Shown here piece by piece: positions 32,012-40,325 of a stretch of DNA of 56,687 nucleotides (the stretch's first letter is position 1; the number at the start of each line of letters is the position of its first letter). The DNA is from an uncultured Oscillospiraceae bacterium (GTDB lineage: Bacteria > Bacillota > Clostridia > Oscillospirales > Ruminococcaceae). The translations under genes were made by a program, and so were the position numbers. Where the stretch lies: assembly GCA_904397845.1 (NCBI GenBank), contig CAJFOX010000037.1:1-56687 (forward strand), given 5' to 3'. The notes under the pieces were generated by a model that worked only from the letters and a program-made list of their open reading frames with translations, made no database searches and was not told the origin of the DNA.

Positions 32012-33604
32012 CTATCGATCCCACTTGTCGATGAGCGCTTTGATTTGGTCGGCAAATTTGCCCAGGTCCTTGTTGGCCCCTCCCCGATTGCGCCGGATCA
32101 CTTCCAAAAGCTGCTGGCCCATAGCCCATAGCCGCTGATAGGCCGGGGAATCCTTTCCGGCAGCTTTTTTCTTCTCTGGCGCCGGGATGCCCGCCTGTAC
32201 CATCGTGTTTGCTGCAAGGTCGTATACCTCGGTAAAATCCGGCGCATGGGCGGAAAGCCCCGCCTGCCGCAGTGTTTCGGCGAACGCCGTCGCCACTTCC
32301 GCTTCTCCATGGACCAAAAATATATGCTGCGGCCTGGGGGAGTAAGTGTTGATCCAGCGCAGCAGCGCAGTGCGGTCTGCGTGGGAGGACAGCCCGTGCA
32401 GCTGGACGATTTTAGCCCGGACAGCGATTTCTTCGCCAAAAAGCTTGACCCGATCCGCCCCATCTGTCAGGATACGCCCAAGGCTGCCTACCGCTTGAAA
32501 GCCAACAAAGACAACCGTACATTCCTCCCGCCACAGATTGTGCTTCAGGTGATGGCGGATCCGGCCGGCGTCACACATGCCGCTGGCCGAGAGGATCACC
32601 TTGGGAACCGGATCCTGATTGAGAAGCTTGGATTCCTCTGTCGTCTGGGTCAGGCGCAGCCCGTCGAATGCCAGAATATTGATTCCCTGCCGGACCAGCG
32701 CGGTGGTTTCGTCATCGGTGTAGCCGCGCAGGTCGCCGCTAAAAATCTGAGTGGCCTCCCGGGCCAGCGGGCTGTCCACATAAACGGGAAAGTCAGGCAC
32801 CGATCGGACCATTTTTTTCTCTTTGATTTCCCGGATATAATACAAAAGTTCCTGGGTGCGGCCCACCGCAAAGGCGGGAATTACCACATTGCCTCCCCGG
32901 CCCAAGGTCTCATCGATAATTTTGGCCAGCTCCTCGGTGTAGGCATGTTCAGGCTCATGATCCCGGTCGCCGTAGGTCGTTTCCATTACCACATAGTCGG
33001 CGGATTTTAAATAAGTGGGATCCCGAATGATGGGGTGGCCCGTATTTCCGATATCGCCGGAAAAAACGATGGATTTTTCCGTACCACCCTCCTGCAGGGT
33101 GAGACGGATCATAGCCGAGCCGAGCAGATGGCCTGCGTCAAAAAATTCGGCTCGAACGCCGGGACAGACTTCAAATGGCTGGCCGTAATCACAGGTTGTC
33201 AACAGCGCCAAAGCGCTTTCGGCATCTGACAGGGTATATAACGGCTCCACCAGATCCCGCCCGGCCCGGCGACCTTTTTGATTTTCCCAGGCGGCGTCGC
33301 TTTCCTGGATATGCGCGCTGTCTCGCAGCATGATGGACAAAAGTTGTGCTGTCAGACGGGTGGTGATGATGGGCCCGGAATATCCTTGCTTGACCAGCAA
33401 AGGAAGCCGCCCGGAATGGTCAATATGAGCGTGGGTTACCAGCACGTAATCAATAGAGCCCGGTGCAAACGGCAGGGTGCTGTTGTCTTTGTCCCCCGCG
33501 CCCTGTTGCAGCCCGCAGTCGATGAGGATGCGCTTGCCACCCACTTCCAGACAGTGGCAGCTTCCGGTAACTGTTTTGTCTGCGCCAAAAAAAGAAAGTT
33601 TCAT
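32012..33604 (-). CDS. MBL-fold/beta-CASP RNA-processing-like hydrolase
   Basis: A metallo-beta-lactamase fold enzyme of the CPSF/Ysh1-like beta-CASP group, usually taken to be ribonucleases. The 530 residues hold the zinc motif THAHIDHSGRLP near residue 58, DAGHLLGSAMI, SGDIGN, a beta-CASP cap (about 220-370; GGNVVIPAFAVGRTQELLYY, SASGMCDAGRIRHHL) and a C-terminal RMMBL segment with LSSHADRTALLRWI and FLVHGE. All metal ligands appear intact. Residues after 460 form a lysine-rich tail. ATG at 33604 follows AGGAGG; the frame is open a further 61 codons through the leader but that part has no RBS. A strong promoter lies about 170 bases upstream, leaving a long structured leader. Confidence 0.9.
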   Translation of the reverse strand: MKLSFFGADKTVTGSCHCLEVGGKRILIDCGLQQGAGDKDNSTLPFAPGSIDYVLVTHAHIDHSGRLPLLVKQGYSGPIITTRLTAQLLSIMLRDSAHIQESDAAWENQKGRRAGRDLVEPLYTLSDAESALALLTTCDYGQPFEVCPGVRAEFFDAGHLLGSAMIRLTLQEGGTEKSIVFSGDIGNTGHPIIRDPTYLKSADYVVMETTYGDRDHEPEHAYTEELAKIIDETLGRGGNVVIPAFAVGRTQELLYYIREIKEKKMVRSVPDFPVYVDSPLAREATQIFSGDLRGYTDDETTALVRQGINILAFDGLRLTQTTEESKLLNQDPVPKVILSASGMCDAGRIRHHLKHNLWREECTVVFVGFQAVGSLGRILTDGADRVKLFGEEIAVRAKIVQLHGLSSHADRTALLRWINTYSPRPQHIFLVHGEAEVATAFAETLRQAGLSAHAPDFTEVYDLAANTMVQAGIPAPEKKKAAGKDSPAYQRLWAMGQQLLEVIRRNRGGANKDLGKFADQIKALIDKWDR

Positions 33605-33663
33605 CTGTTTCCTCCTGACAAAGGTATGTTTGTGATCTTTATCAACGCTCGTGTCTTTTTCAC

Positions 33664-33769
33664 GGAAAAGGCAGCGCTTTCCGCTTGTCCCTCGCCCTGG
33701 CCCGGATGAACGCCGCACTGCCTGCGGCGTTCCATAACGGCTGCGATGATTTACAGCGGCTGCCTTTCC
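33664..33769 (-). ncRNA. Closed, structured 5' leader of the MBL gene (candidate cis-RNA)
   Basis: The transcript predicted from the promoter at 33804-33776 should begin near 33769 with GGAAAGGCAGC. That segment pairs with GCTGCCTTTTCC (complement of 33664-33675), closing a domain of about 106 bases. Inside it a perfect 10-bp stem (33708-33717 with 33723-33732, GAACGCCGCA) forms a second helix. The closing stem plus inner hairpins, starting at the first transcribed base, is the layout of a cis-regulatory RNA. I do not recognise a known family; there is no T tract after it on the minus strand. Confidence 0.45.
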
Positions 33770-33775
33770 TTTTTT

Positions 33776-33804
33776 AGTATAGTACAAAAAGGGCCGGCTG
33801 CCAA
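33776..33804 (-). promoter_or_regulatory. Promoter of the MBL hydrolase gene
   Basis: On the minus strand TTGGCA (33804-33799) and TATACT (33781-33776) are 17 bases apart. Confidence 0.75.
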
Positions 33805-33859
33805 ATTTTTTACGGAACGCTTTTGGCTTTTAGAAATATTTGTCGAGATCGTTTTTTCC

Positions 33860-33888
33860 TTGACAAAAGGGATCTGGCGTAGTACAAT
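33860..33888 (+). promoter_or_regulatory. Promoter of the Crp-like regulator gene
   Basis: TTGACA (33860-33865) and TACAAT (33883-33888) are 17 bases apart, about 45 bases before the start codon. It is back-to-back with the MBL gene promoter. Confidence 0.85.
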
Positions 33889-33935
33889 GATTTTGCTCAA
33901 AAATGTATCATTTGAAACAAAAAACGGGGTGCCAA

Positions 33936-34634
33936 ATGAAAGCAGAGGCAGTATGGTTGAAATATGAAAAAGTGCTGCTGCGCTGTTTTCTCTTCGGCGG
34001 CTTTGATGCGCCGCGTCTTTCTCGTGTGTTGTCCGGCCGCGGAGAGGTTCTTTCTTTCGATGCAGGGCAGGCGATTTTTTCCCCTCATTGCTTTAAGCGG
34101 GCGGTGGGCGTCTTCCTGCAGGGGAAGGCCCAGGCGGAAAAGTTCGCTGAGGGGAGGACCGTCGTCCTCAACCGGTTTGAGCCGCCCATGATGTTTGGCG
34201 CTGCAGCGGTATTCCGTCAGGCGCAGGAGTATGTTACGCAGGTCACGGCAAAAACCCGCTGCCGGGTGCTGTTTTTAACGGACGAGGAGCTGGATGCTAT
34301 TTTCCAGGAGGATTTTGCAGTAGCTCGTAATTACATTTCTTTTTTGTCCGAACGCATTGCGTTTTTAAACCGCAAAATCGACAGCTTTACCAAAGGCTCG
34401 GCGGAGGAAAAGATGGCTTTATATCTGCACGACCAGTGCATGGGCAGGACAGGGAGCTTTTCCATTGCCTGCTCGCCCACCCGGCTTTCCCGGGAGCTTG
34501 GCGTCAGCCGCGCCACGATCTACCGTGCGCTGGACCGTTTCTGCCAGTTGGGCTATATCCGCCGGGATGGCGCTCAGCTGCTTATTCTGGACGCGCAGGG
34601 CCTGCTGGATTGGCGGGAGCCGGAAGCGGAATAG
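33936..34634 (+). CDS. Crp/Fnr-family transcriptional regulator
   Basis: The 232-residue product has an N-terminal cupin-like sensor domain (about 20-130; FSPHCFKRAVGVFLQGKAQA, PPMMFGAAAVFRQ) and a C-terminal Crp-type winged helix with PTRLSRELGVSRATIYRALD as recognition region. The sensor lacks the cysteine set of Fnr and the cAMP-binding RxS motif of Crp, so its ligand is unknown. It lies 56 bases before the ABC importer genes on the same strand and probably controls them. The ATG at 33936 is used; only a weak RBS (GGGGTG) is seen. The longer frame from 33903 begins at an ATG with no RBS. Confidence 0.88.
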   Translation: MKAEAVWLKYEKVLLRCFLFGGFDAPRLSRVLSGRGEVLSFDAGQAIFSPHCFKRAVGVFLQGKAQAEKFAEGRTVVLNRFEPPMMFGAAAVFRQAQEYVTQVTAKTRCRVLFLTDEELDAIFQEDFAVARNYISFLSERIAFLNRKIDSFTKGSAEEKMALYLHDQCMGRTGSFSIACSPTRLSRELGVSRATIYRALDRFCQLGYIRRDGAQLLILDAQGLLDWREPEAE

Positions 34635-34690
34635 ATTGTAAAAAAAGGGTTGCCCCTTTTATATGGTATAACAAAAAGGAGAAGAAAATC

Positions 34691-35758
34691 ATGAAAAAAA
34701 TGACAAAAGCATTGTCCTTATTCCTGGCAGTGCTGATGCTGGCCCTGCCTTTGGCCGGATGCAATAGCACTACTTCATCCGCCCCGGATGCTGCCGGGTC
34801 ATCGGAAAGCGCCAGCTTGCCGGAATCCTCTGTGCAAGAGGGGGCTTCCGAGCAGGAAACGGAAAAGGCGGACATCAACATCATCGGCCTGAAAGGGCCC
34901 ACTGCGCTGGGTATGCTCCAGATCATGGAGAACAACGAAGCGGGAGAGGCCAACAATAACTACAATTTCACATTGGTCGGCGCGCCGGATGAAATTACCA
35001 GCAAGTTGATCAGCGGAGAGGTGGACATTGCCGCCGTTCCGACAAACCTGGCGTCTGTTTTGTATAACAAAACGGAAGGCGGCGTGAAGCTGCTGGCCCT
35101 TAACACCCTGGGCGTACTGTATATGGTAACGAAAAATGAGGAGGTTGCCTCTATCGCCGACCTGAAAGGCAAAACCATCTACGCTACCGGTGAAGGCTCC
35201 ACCCCTCAGTATGCACTGGAGTATATTCTGACCCAAAACGGCCTGGATCCAGAGACAGATGTGAATATTGTGTATAAGTCCGAGCATGCGGAGATTCTGC
35301 CGTTGATGATCAGCGGTGAAGCGACGATCGCCCTGCTCCCCCAGCCTTTCGTAACCCAGGCCCTGGCCCAGGACGCGGAAATCGAGGTCGCACTGGATAT
35401 GACTGAGGAATGGGATAAATGCGTGACGGACGGCAGTCAGTTGACCATGGGCTGTGTGGTGGCCCGTACCGAATTTGTGGAAGAAAACAAAGAGGCAGTG
35501 GACCGTTTCCTGGAAGAGTACGCAGCATCGGTAGAGTTTGTCAACGGCAATGTAGAAGAGGCGGCGGCCCTGTCCGGCAAATTTGATGTCATCGCCGAAG
35601 AAGTGGCAGCTAAGGCTATTCCCGAATGCAATATCGTGTTTTGGGAAGGCGAGCAGATGAAAGAAGCTGCCGAAGGCTTTTTAACTGTCTTGTATAACGC
35701 AAATCCCCAGTCGGTTGGAGGAGCTTTGCCGGATGAAGGACTCTATTACGAAAAATAA
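34691..35758 (+). CDS. ABC transporter substrate-binding lipoprotein (NitT/TauT-like)
   Basis: The 355-residue product begins MKKMTKALSLFLAVLMLALP with lipobox LAGC, then a Ser/Glu-rich linker (about 25-60) and a type-II periplasmic-binding fold. Segments such as LISGEVDIAAVPTNLASVLY and LKGKTIYATGEGSTPQYALE are typical of the SsuA/TauA/NitT group (nitrate, sulfonate, taurine or thiamine-precursor binding). The exact ligand cannot be read. RBS AAAAGGAG precedes the ATG. A weak hairpin (34643-34660) lies between it and the regulator gene and may reduce read-through. The permease gene starts inside its last codons. Confidence 0.88.
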   Translation: MKKMTKALSLFLAVLMLALPLAGCNSTTSSAPDAAGSSESASLPESSVQEGASEQETEKADINIIGLKGPTALGMLQIMENNEAGEANNNYNFTLVGAPDEITSKLISGEVDIAAVPTNLASVLYNKTEGGVKLLALNTLGVLYMVTKNEEVASIADLKGKTIYATGEGSTPQYALEYILTQNGLDPETDVNIVYKSEHAEILPLMISGEATIALLPQPFVTQALAQDAEIEVALDMTEEWDKCVTDGSQLTMGCVVARTEFVEENKEAVDRFLEEYAASVEFVNGNVEEAAALSGKFDVIAEEVAAKAIPECNIVFWEGEQMKEAAEGFLTVLYNANPQSVGGALPDEGLYYEK

Positions 35759-36524
35759 AATCGTAAAAAAGGCAGCGCAAGGCGCCGCAGTGACGGGGCT
35801 TTGGTTGCTCATATGGCAGGCGGCGGCCATGGCTGTGGGGCAGGAGCTTTTGCTGGTATCCCCGCTGACAATGCTGCGCCGCTTGGTCCAGCTGGTAAGA
35901 CAGCCTGTTTTTTGGCAGGCTGTCTTTTCCTCATGCGGGCGGATCATGAGCGGCGTTGTCCTGGCTCTCGCTGTCGGGATGATTCTGGCGGCCCTGATGA
36001 GCCGGTTTTCCTTTTTATACGCCTTTTTCCGCCCGGCCCTGCAGGTGATCAAGGCCACACCGGTGGCGTCTTTTATCATTCTGGCCCTGGTATGGATCAA
36101 ATCTTATGCACTGGGCGCTTTCGCCGCTTTTTTGATGGTGCTTCCCATGGTCTGGGCCAATTTGTACGAGGGAATCGCCGCAGTGGACCGGGATCTTTTG
36201 GAAATGGCCAGGGCCTATCGGTTTTCGTTTGGCAAAAAAATGCGGTATCTGTATCTGCCAAGCCTGCTACCCTATTTTGCGGCGGCCTGCGGCACCGGCA
36301 TCGGCATTGGATGGAAAGCGGGTATTGCGGCAGAGGTACTTGGATTGCCAAAAAACTCCATTGGAAAAGCGCTTTATAACGCCAAGATTTATTTGGAAAT
36401 GCCGGACCTGTTTTGCTGGACGGCAGTGATTATCCTGTTAAGCCTGCTGTTTGAGAAGCTGGCGGCACTCCTGCTGCGGGTGCTTACTGCGCGGCTGGCG
36501 GTGGAAAAGGAGGGACAGAGATGA
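35733..36524 (+). CDS. ABC transporter permease (NitT/TauT-like)
   Basis: The 263-residue membrane subunit has six hydrophobic helices and the inner-membrane component signature with the EAA loop as YEGIAAVDRDLLEMARAYRF. GRIMSGVVLALAVGMILAAL and the late ACGTGIGIGWKAGIAAEVLG are typical of the SsuC/TauC branch. ATG at 35733 lies eight bases after GGAGGAG, inside the 3' end of the binding-protein gene, with a 26-base overlap; translation is likely coupled. The frame extends to a TTG at 35715 that precedes the RBS and is not used. Confidence 0.93.
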   Translation: MKDSITKNKIVKKAAQGAAVTGLWLLIWQAAAMAVGQELLLVSPLTMLRRLVQLVRQPVFWQAVFSSCGRIMSGVVLALAVGMILAALMSRFSFLYAFFRPALQVIKATPVASFIILALVWIKSYALGAFAAFLMVLPMVWANLYEGIAAVDRDLLEMARAYRFSFGKKMRYLYLPSLLPYFAAACGTGIGIGWKAGIAAEVLGLPKNSIGKALYNAKIYLEMPDLFCWTAVIILLSLLFEKLAALLLRVLTARLAVEKEGQR

Positions 36525-37114
36525 TTCGGATCCAAAACCTGCAGAAAGCTTACGGGGAAAAAAAGGTTCTGGATCACTTTTCCCGTGAACTTCCGGATCA
36601 TGGAGTTGTATGCCTGACCGGCGCCTCCGGCCGCGGGAAGACTACCCTTTTACGAATCCTCGCGGGTCTGGAGCCGGCAGATGGCGGCCGCATTACCGGG
36701 ATGGACGGCAGGAAAATCGCTTTCGTTTTTCAGGAGGACCGGCTGCTGCCCTGGATTACGGCAGAGCAGAATATCCGCCTGGCACAGCCCGCCGGGGCAA
36801 AACGTTCTGTACGGGAATTGCTGTCCCTCGCGGGACTGGAAGCGGCAGACGGCGCGAAGCACCCGGGACAGCTGTCCGGCGGTCAGCGGCGGCGGGTGGC
36901 CGTTTTACGAGGTGTCGGCTTTTTAGAGGATGCGGCGGATGGTATCCTTTTGTTGGATGAACCGTTCAACGGATTGGATGAGGCAGCGGCGGGGCGGATT
37001 TGCCAGATTCTCCGCATGTTGCCCCCCCAGACTCTCACCCTGCTGGTCAGCCATCAACTGGCACCCATACAGGGGCTGAATGTTTCTTTTTTTTCCATGG
37101 ACGATCCGGCTTAA
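36521..37114 (+). CDS. ABC transporter ATP-binding protein (NitT/TauT-like)
   Basis: The 197-residue ATPase is somewhat short for the SsuB/TauB family (about 240) because the C-terminal part is trimmed. It holds Walker A (GASGRGKTT), Q-loop (VFQEDRLLPW), signature (LSGGQRRRVAVLRGV), Walker B (ILLLDEPFNGLD) and the switch histidine (LLVSHQ). The Q-loop sequence QEDRLLPW is typical of nitrate/sulfonate importers. ATGA overlap of four bases with the permease gene. It ends a four-gene unit that begins with the Crp-like regulator. Confidence 0.93.
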   Translation: MIRIQNLQKAYGEKKVLDHFSRELPDHGVVCLTGASGRGKTTLLRILAGLEPADGGRITGMDGRKIAFVFQEDRLLPWITAEQNIRLAQPAGAKRSVRELLSLAGLEAADGAKHPGQLSGGQRRRVAVLRGVGFLEDAADGILLLDEPFNGLDEAAAGRICQILRMLPPQTLTLLVSHQLAPIQGLNVSFFSMDDPA

Positions 37115-37142
37115 AGGCGGAGGAATTCCTCCGCCTTTTTTC
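37113..37142 (+). terminator. Terminator of the ABC importer operon
   Basis: AAAGGCGGAGG and CCTCCGCCTTT pair around AATT, starting at the stop codon, and run into TTTTTT. Confidence 0.94.
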
Positions 37143-37217
37143 GCACGCCGATCAAGAAAATGTTTTTCCCAAATACGGATTATTTATGAAATTGCTATGA
37201 ATTTAACATTCATCCCC

Positions 37218-37246
37218 TTGAAAACCATTGAAAATATCGATATAAT
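37218..37246 (+). promoter_or_regulatory. Promoter of pckG
   Basis: TTGAAA (37218-37223) and TATAAT (37241-37246) are 17 bases apart, leaving a leader of about 85 bases. Confidence 0.85.
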
Positions 37247-37339
37247 GATATATGTGGGAAATTTGGTTTTTATAAACAAAAATTCCAAGGTATAAATGAA
37301 AACGGATGGGAACATCGGTTTTGAAAGGAGAGCAAAAAT

Positions 37340-39112
37340 ATGGCACTGACGAAGAATCCGAATGTACTAAAATGGCTGGATGAGATGGTCGCGCTGACTA
37401 CCCCGGATGAGGTTGTCTGGATTGACGGCAGCGAGGAGCAGCTCAAGGCCCTGAGAGACGAAGCGATCGCAACCGGCGAGATGGAGGAACTCAACCAGGA
37501 AAAGCTCCCCGGCTGCCTGCTGCATAGAACTCGCCCCAGTGATGTAGCCCGCGTGGAGAACAGAACCTTCATCTGCTCTCGGAAAGAAGAGGATGCAGGC
37601 CCCACCAATAACTGGGAAGATCCCAAAGTAATGTACGAAAAGCTGGGCAAGCTTTTTAATGGCGTGATGAAGGGCCGGACGATGTATGTCATCCCCTATT
37701 CTATGGGACCCATTGGTTCTCCTTTCTCCAAAGTTGGTGTTGAGCTAACCGATTCGATCTATGTTGTGCTGAACATGGATATCATGACCAGGATGGGCGC
37801 GCAGGCGTTTGAGAACCTGGGCGATGAATCCAATGACTTCGTAAGGGGCCTCCATTCCAAAGCGAATATCGACGAGAATGAAAGATACATCGTTCATTTC
37901 CCAGAGGATAACACGATTTGGTCTATTAACTCTGCTTATGGTGGTAACGTTCTATTAGGTAAAAAGTGCTTTGCACTGCGCATTGCTTCTTACCAGGGTA
38001 AGAACGAGGGCTGGATGGCGGAGCATATGCTGATTTTGGGCATTGAGAACCCCCAGGGCGAGGTGAAATATGTAACCGCTGCGTTCCCGTCTGCCTGCGG
38101 AAAAACCAATCTGGCGATGCTGATCCCGCCCGAGATCTATCAGAAAAAAGGATATAAGGTCTGGACAGTAGGCGATGACATTGCATGGATGAGGATTGGG
38201 CCTGACGGCAGGCTCTGGGCCATTAACCCGGAGAATGGATTCTTTGGCGTAGCGCCTGGAACCAACGAAAAATCCAACCCCAATGCACTGGCCACCACCC
38301 GCAAGAATACCATCTTCACCAATGTCTGCCACAATCTGGATGACAATACGGTTTGGTGGGAAGGATTGGACAAAAATCCGCCGAAGCATGCGGTTGACTG
38401 GAAAGGTCAGCCTTGGGACGGTACCACTTCTACCGAGAAGGGCGCCCATCCCAACTCCCGTTTCACTGCGCCGGCCATTAACTGTCCCTGCATCAGCGAT
38501 AAATTTAATGATCCGCAGGGCGTGCCGGTTTCTGCGATTATCTTTGGTGGCCGCCGGGCGAAAACCGCTCCGCTGGTCTATCAGGCAAGGGATTGGGAAC
38601 ATGGCGTGTTTGTAGGCTCCATCATGGCTTCTGAGACGACTGCGGCCGCTGCCGGTGCGGTGGGCGTTGTCCGGCGTGACCCCATGGCGATGCTGCCTTT
38701 CTGTGGCTACCATATGGGAGATTACTTCCAGCATTGGCTTGACATGGGTAAAAAGCTGGGGGACAAAGCGCCGAAGATCTTCAACGTCAACTGGTTCCGC
38801 ACGGACGATGAAGGCCACTTTATCTGGCCGGGATTTGGCGACAATATGCGCGTGCTGATGTGGATCTTAGATCGTTGCGAAGGCAAAGCCGATGCGGTAG
38901 AGACTCCTATTGGTTTCGAGCCAAAGCCGGAAGATATTAATATTGAAGGCTTGGATATCGATTTGGACACCATCAAAGGTCTGCTGGATGTTGATAAAGA
39001 TCTTTGGAAAGAAGACGCTGCCGGTATCGAGGAATTTTATCAGAAATTTGGCGAAAAGCTCCCCAAAGAGCTGAAAGCCGAGCTGGAGACACTGAAAAAG
39101 AATCTGGAGTAA
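37340..39112 (+). CDS. pckG: Phosphoenolpyruvate carboxykinase (GTP)
   Basis: Interconverts oxaloacetate and PEP with GTP/GDP; in fermentative clostridia it often runs toward oxaloacetate. The 590-residue product is of the GTP type, shown by the P-loop AFPSACGKTNLAM near residue 250, VGDDIAWMRIGPDG, FFGVAPGTNEKSNPNA and the nucleotide-binding loop region with NWFRTDDEGHFIWPGFG. SPFSKVGVELTDS and the early active-site arginine motif (YVIPYSMGPIGSP) are present. RBS GAAAGGAG precedes ATG. Codon use resembles that of PFOR, as for abundant enzymes. A 48-aa membrane peptide gene follows. With a Na+-pump decarboxylase in the window this fits C3/C4 node metabolism. Confidence 0.97.
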   Translation: MALTKNPNVLKWLDEMVALTTPDEVVWIDGSEEQLKALRDEAIATGEMEELNQEKLPGCLLHRTRPSDVARVENRTFICSRKEEDAGPTNNWEDPKVMYEKLGKLFNGVMKGRTMYVIPYSMGPIGSPFSKVGVELTDSIYVVLNMDIMTRMGAQAFENLGDESNDFVRGLHSKANIDENERYIVHFPEDNTIWSINSAYGGNVLLGKKCFALRIASYQGKNEGWMAEHMLILGIENPQGEVKYVTAAFPSACGKTNLAMLIPPEIYQKKGYKVWTVGDDIAWMRIGPDGRLWAINPENGFFGVAPGTNEKSNPNALATTRKNTIFTNVCHNLDDNTVWWEGLDKNPPKHAVDWKGQPWDGTTSTEKGAHPNSRFTAPAINCPCISDKFNDPQGVPVSAIIFGGRRAKTAPLVYQARDWEHGVFVGSIMASETTAAAAGAVGVVRRDPMAMLPFCGYHMGDYFQHWLDMGKKLGDKAPKIFNVNWFRTDDEGHFIWPGFGDNMRVLMWILDRCEGKADAVETPIGFEPKPEDINIEGLDIDLDTIKGLLDVDKDLWKEDAAGIEEFYQKFGEKLPKELKAELETLKKNLE

Positions 39113-39198
39113 GCGTTCGTCGTTTAGACTGTGGAAAGCCCTGGGCAGCCAGGGCTTTCCTGTTATTTTGAAGAAAGTGAAAAAGGAGGGAGATTACG

Positions 39199-39345
39199 AT
39201 GTTACATCATCCGGTGCAGCCCGCCATGGGTAAGGGCAGCCGCTGGAAAGGGATTGTCGCCTTGTCCATGGCAGCGGCCGGAACGGTTTCTTTTGTGATT
39301 GCTATGCTGGTCAGCGCTTTTGTCATGGCGCATAAAGGCGAATAA
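39199..39345 (+). CDS. 48-aa single-helix membrane peptide downstream of pckG
   Basis: ATG at 39199 is preceded by AAAAGGAGGG with eight bases of spacing. The product opens MLHHPVQPAMGKGSRWKG, then has one 24-residue hydrophobic helix (IVALSMAAAGTVSFVIAMLV) and ends SAFVMAHKGE, giving a positive N-terminal side. It lies 86 bases after pckG with no terminator between, so it is probably co-transcribed. I know no named family for it; it may be a regulatory or scaffold microprotein. The strong RBS and clean helix argue that it is real. Confidence 0.65.
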   Translation: MLHHPVQPAMGKGSRWKGIVALSMAAAGTVSFVIAMLVSAFVMAHKGE

Positions 39346-39540
39346 TCCCCGGAAAAGAAGTATTCCGTCCGTTTGTTGAGTGTTGCCCGGCTTATACGCT
39401 CGGGAAAGTGTTTATGCGTTCAACACCTGAGCCTGAAAATTGTAAAAAGGACTGGATAAGGTTTTCGGTCGGATTGCTTTGCCTTTTAGCCGATGAGCAA
39501 TTTTGATTGCCAGGCCGAGCCTGGGCTTTTATAAGACAGT
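39346..39540 (+). other. Spacer between the microprotein and the long palindrome
   Basis: No ORF with an RBS is supported here. The only structure seen is a 6-bp stem CCAGGC-CGA-GCCTGG (39510-39524) followed by GCTTTT, possibly a weak terminator for the pckG unit. The remainder shows no known RNA motif. Confidence 0.4.
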
Positions 39541-39588
39541 TGCCCGGTAAAAAGCGCCCTCGTATACGAGGGCGCTTTTTACCGGGCA
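39541..39588. terminator. 48-bp perfect palindrome, bidirectional terminator
   Basis: Bases 39541-39564 are the exact inverse complement of 39565-39588, centred on CGTA/TACG. The middle is an AAAAAGCGCCCTCG...CGAGGGCGCTTTTT terminator; the outer TGCCCGGT/ACCGGGCA arms extend it. It separates the converging pckG and nrdG units and works both ways. Confidence 0.88.
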
Positions 39589-39675
39589 TAACTATGCGCA
39601 AAGGATATCCTTTTGAAGGGGGAAGAGTTCCGAGGTGAAACGGACCGTATACCGGGTCGCAGTCCCCGCTTCCGG

Positions 39676-40185
39676 TTACTGTCCGATGGGCGCTAAAACT
39701 GCCTGCCCCTGCGCCAGAGATTGGGGCAGATCCAATATGCGCTGGTTTTGGCTGCCGCGGAACAGCAATGTCAAATCTCGCTGGGCCAACACAAAGGGGC
39801 CATCCACCAGAAAATCCCCCTCCTGAAGGAGGGCCATCACATCAGGGTTTTGGTTCTTTAACAGATCTTCAAATATACTCCCAGTATAAATAAATAAATT
39901 TAGTCCCAATTTTTTGATTTCCTTCGCCAGTGGGAGCAGTGCTGCCGCTTGACAAAGGGGTTCGCCGCCGGAAAAAGTCACACCGTCCAGCAGAGGGTTC
40001 TTTTTGATTTCCGTCAGGATTTTTTCTGGTTCGCAGTCATATCCGCCGGAAAAATCGTGAGATTCGGGATTATGGCAGCCCTCACAATGATGGGGACAGC
40101 CCTGCACAAAAACAACAAAGCGGATGCCGGGCCCGTCCACAATGGATTCTCGGATTACCCCTGCCAGCCGGATCGGTTTTGACAT
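39676..40185 (-). CDS. nrdG: Anaerobic ribonucleotide reductase activating enzyme
   Basis: A radical-SAM activase that generates the glycyl radical on NrdD. The 169-residue product holds the cluster-binding motif in VQGCPHHCEGCHNPES (CxxxCxxC), the SAM-binding TFSGGEPLCQ and a late DFLVDGPFVLAQRD. Length and motifs are those of the NrdG family. ATG at 40185 is chosen because the upstream ATG (40197) sits directly on the Shine-Dalgarno AAAGGATG. It follows nrdD after an intervening terminator (40281-40310), so its level may be set lower than nrdD's. It ends before the 48-bp palindrome. Confidence 0.95.
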   Translation of the reverse strand: MSKPIRLAGVIRESIVDGPGIRFVVFVQGCPHHCEGCHNPESHDFSGGYDCEPEKILTEIKKNPLLDGVTFSGGEPLCQAAALLPLAKEIKKLGLNLFIYTGSIFEDLLKNQNPDVMALLQEGDFLVDGPFVLAQRDLTLLFRGSQNQRILDLPQSLAQGQAVLAPIGQ

Positions 40186-40280
40186 GAAGATACACATCCT
40201 TTCTCAATGACGAAAGGGAGCGCCGTTTTCTTTTCCAAACGCCCCCACAAAAGAGAAAACAGCTTTCCTCGTATTTTTCG

Positions 40281-40310
40281 AAAAAAGGCGGGAGATTGCC
40301 CGCCTTTTTT
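40281..40310 (-). terminator. Terminator between nrdD and nrdG
   Basis: AAAAAAGGCGGG (40281-40292) pairs with CCCGCCTTTTTT (40299-40310) around a 6-base loop. On the minus strand it lies 15 bases after the small ORF's stop codon and before nrdG. Confidence 0.88.
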
Positions 40311-40325
40311 CCATTTCAGCACTTT

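Noticed and set aside
39635-39826. 63-residue plus-strand frame with a purine-rich stretch before its GTG
   Set aside because: Most of it overlaps the conserved C-terminus of nrdG in antisense; product has no family and no conservation can be claimed.
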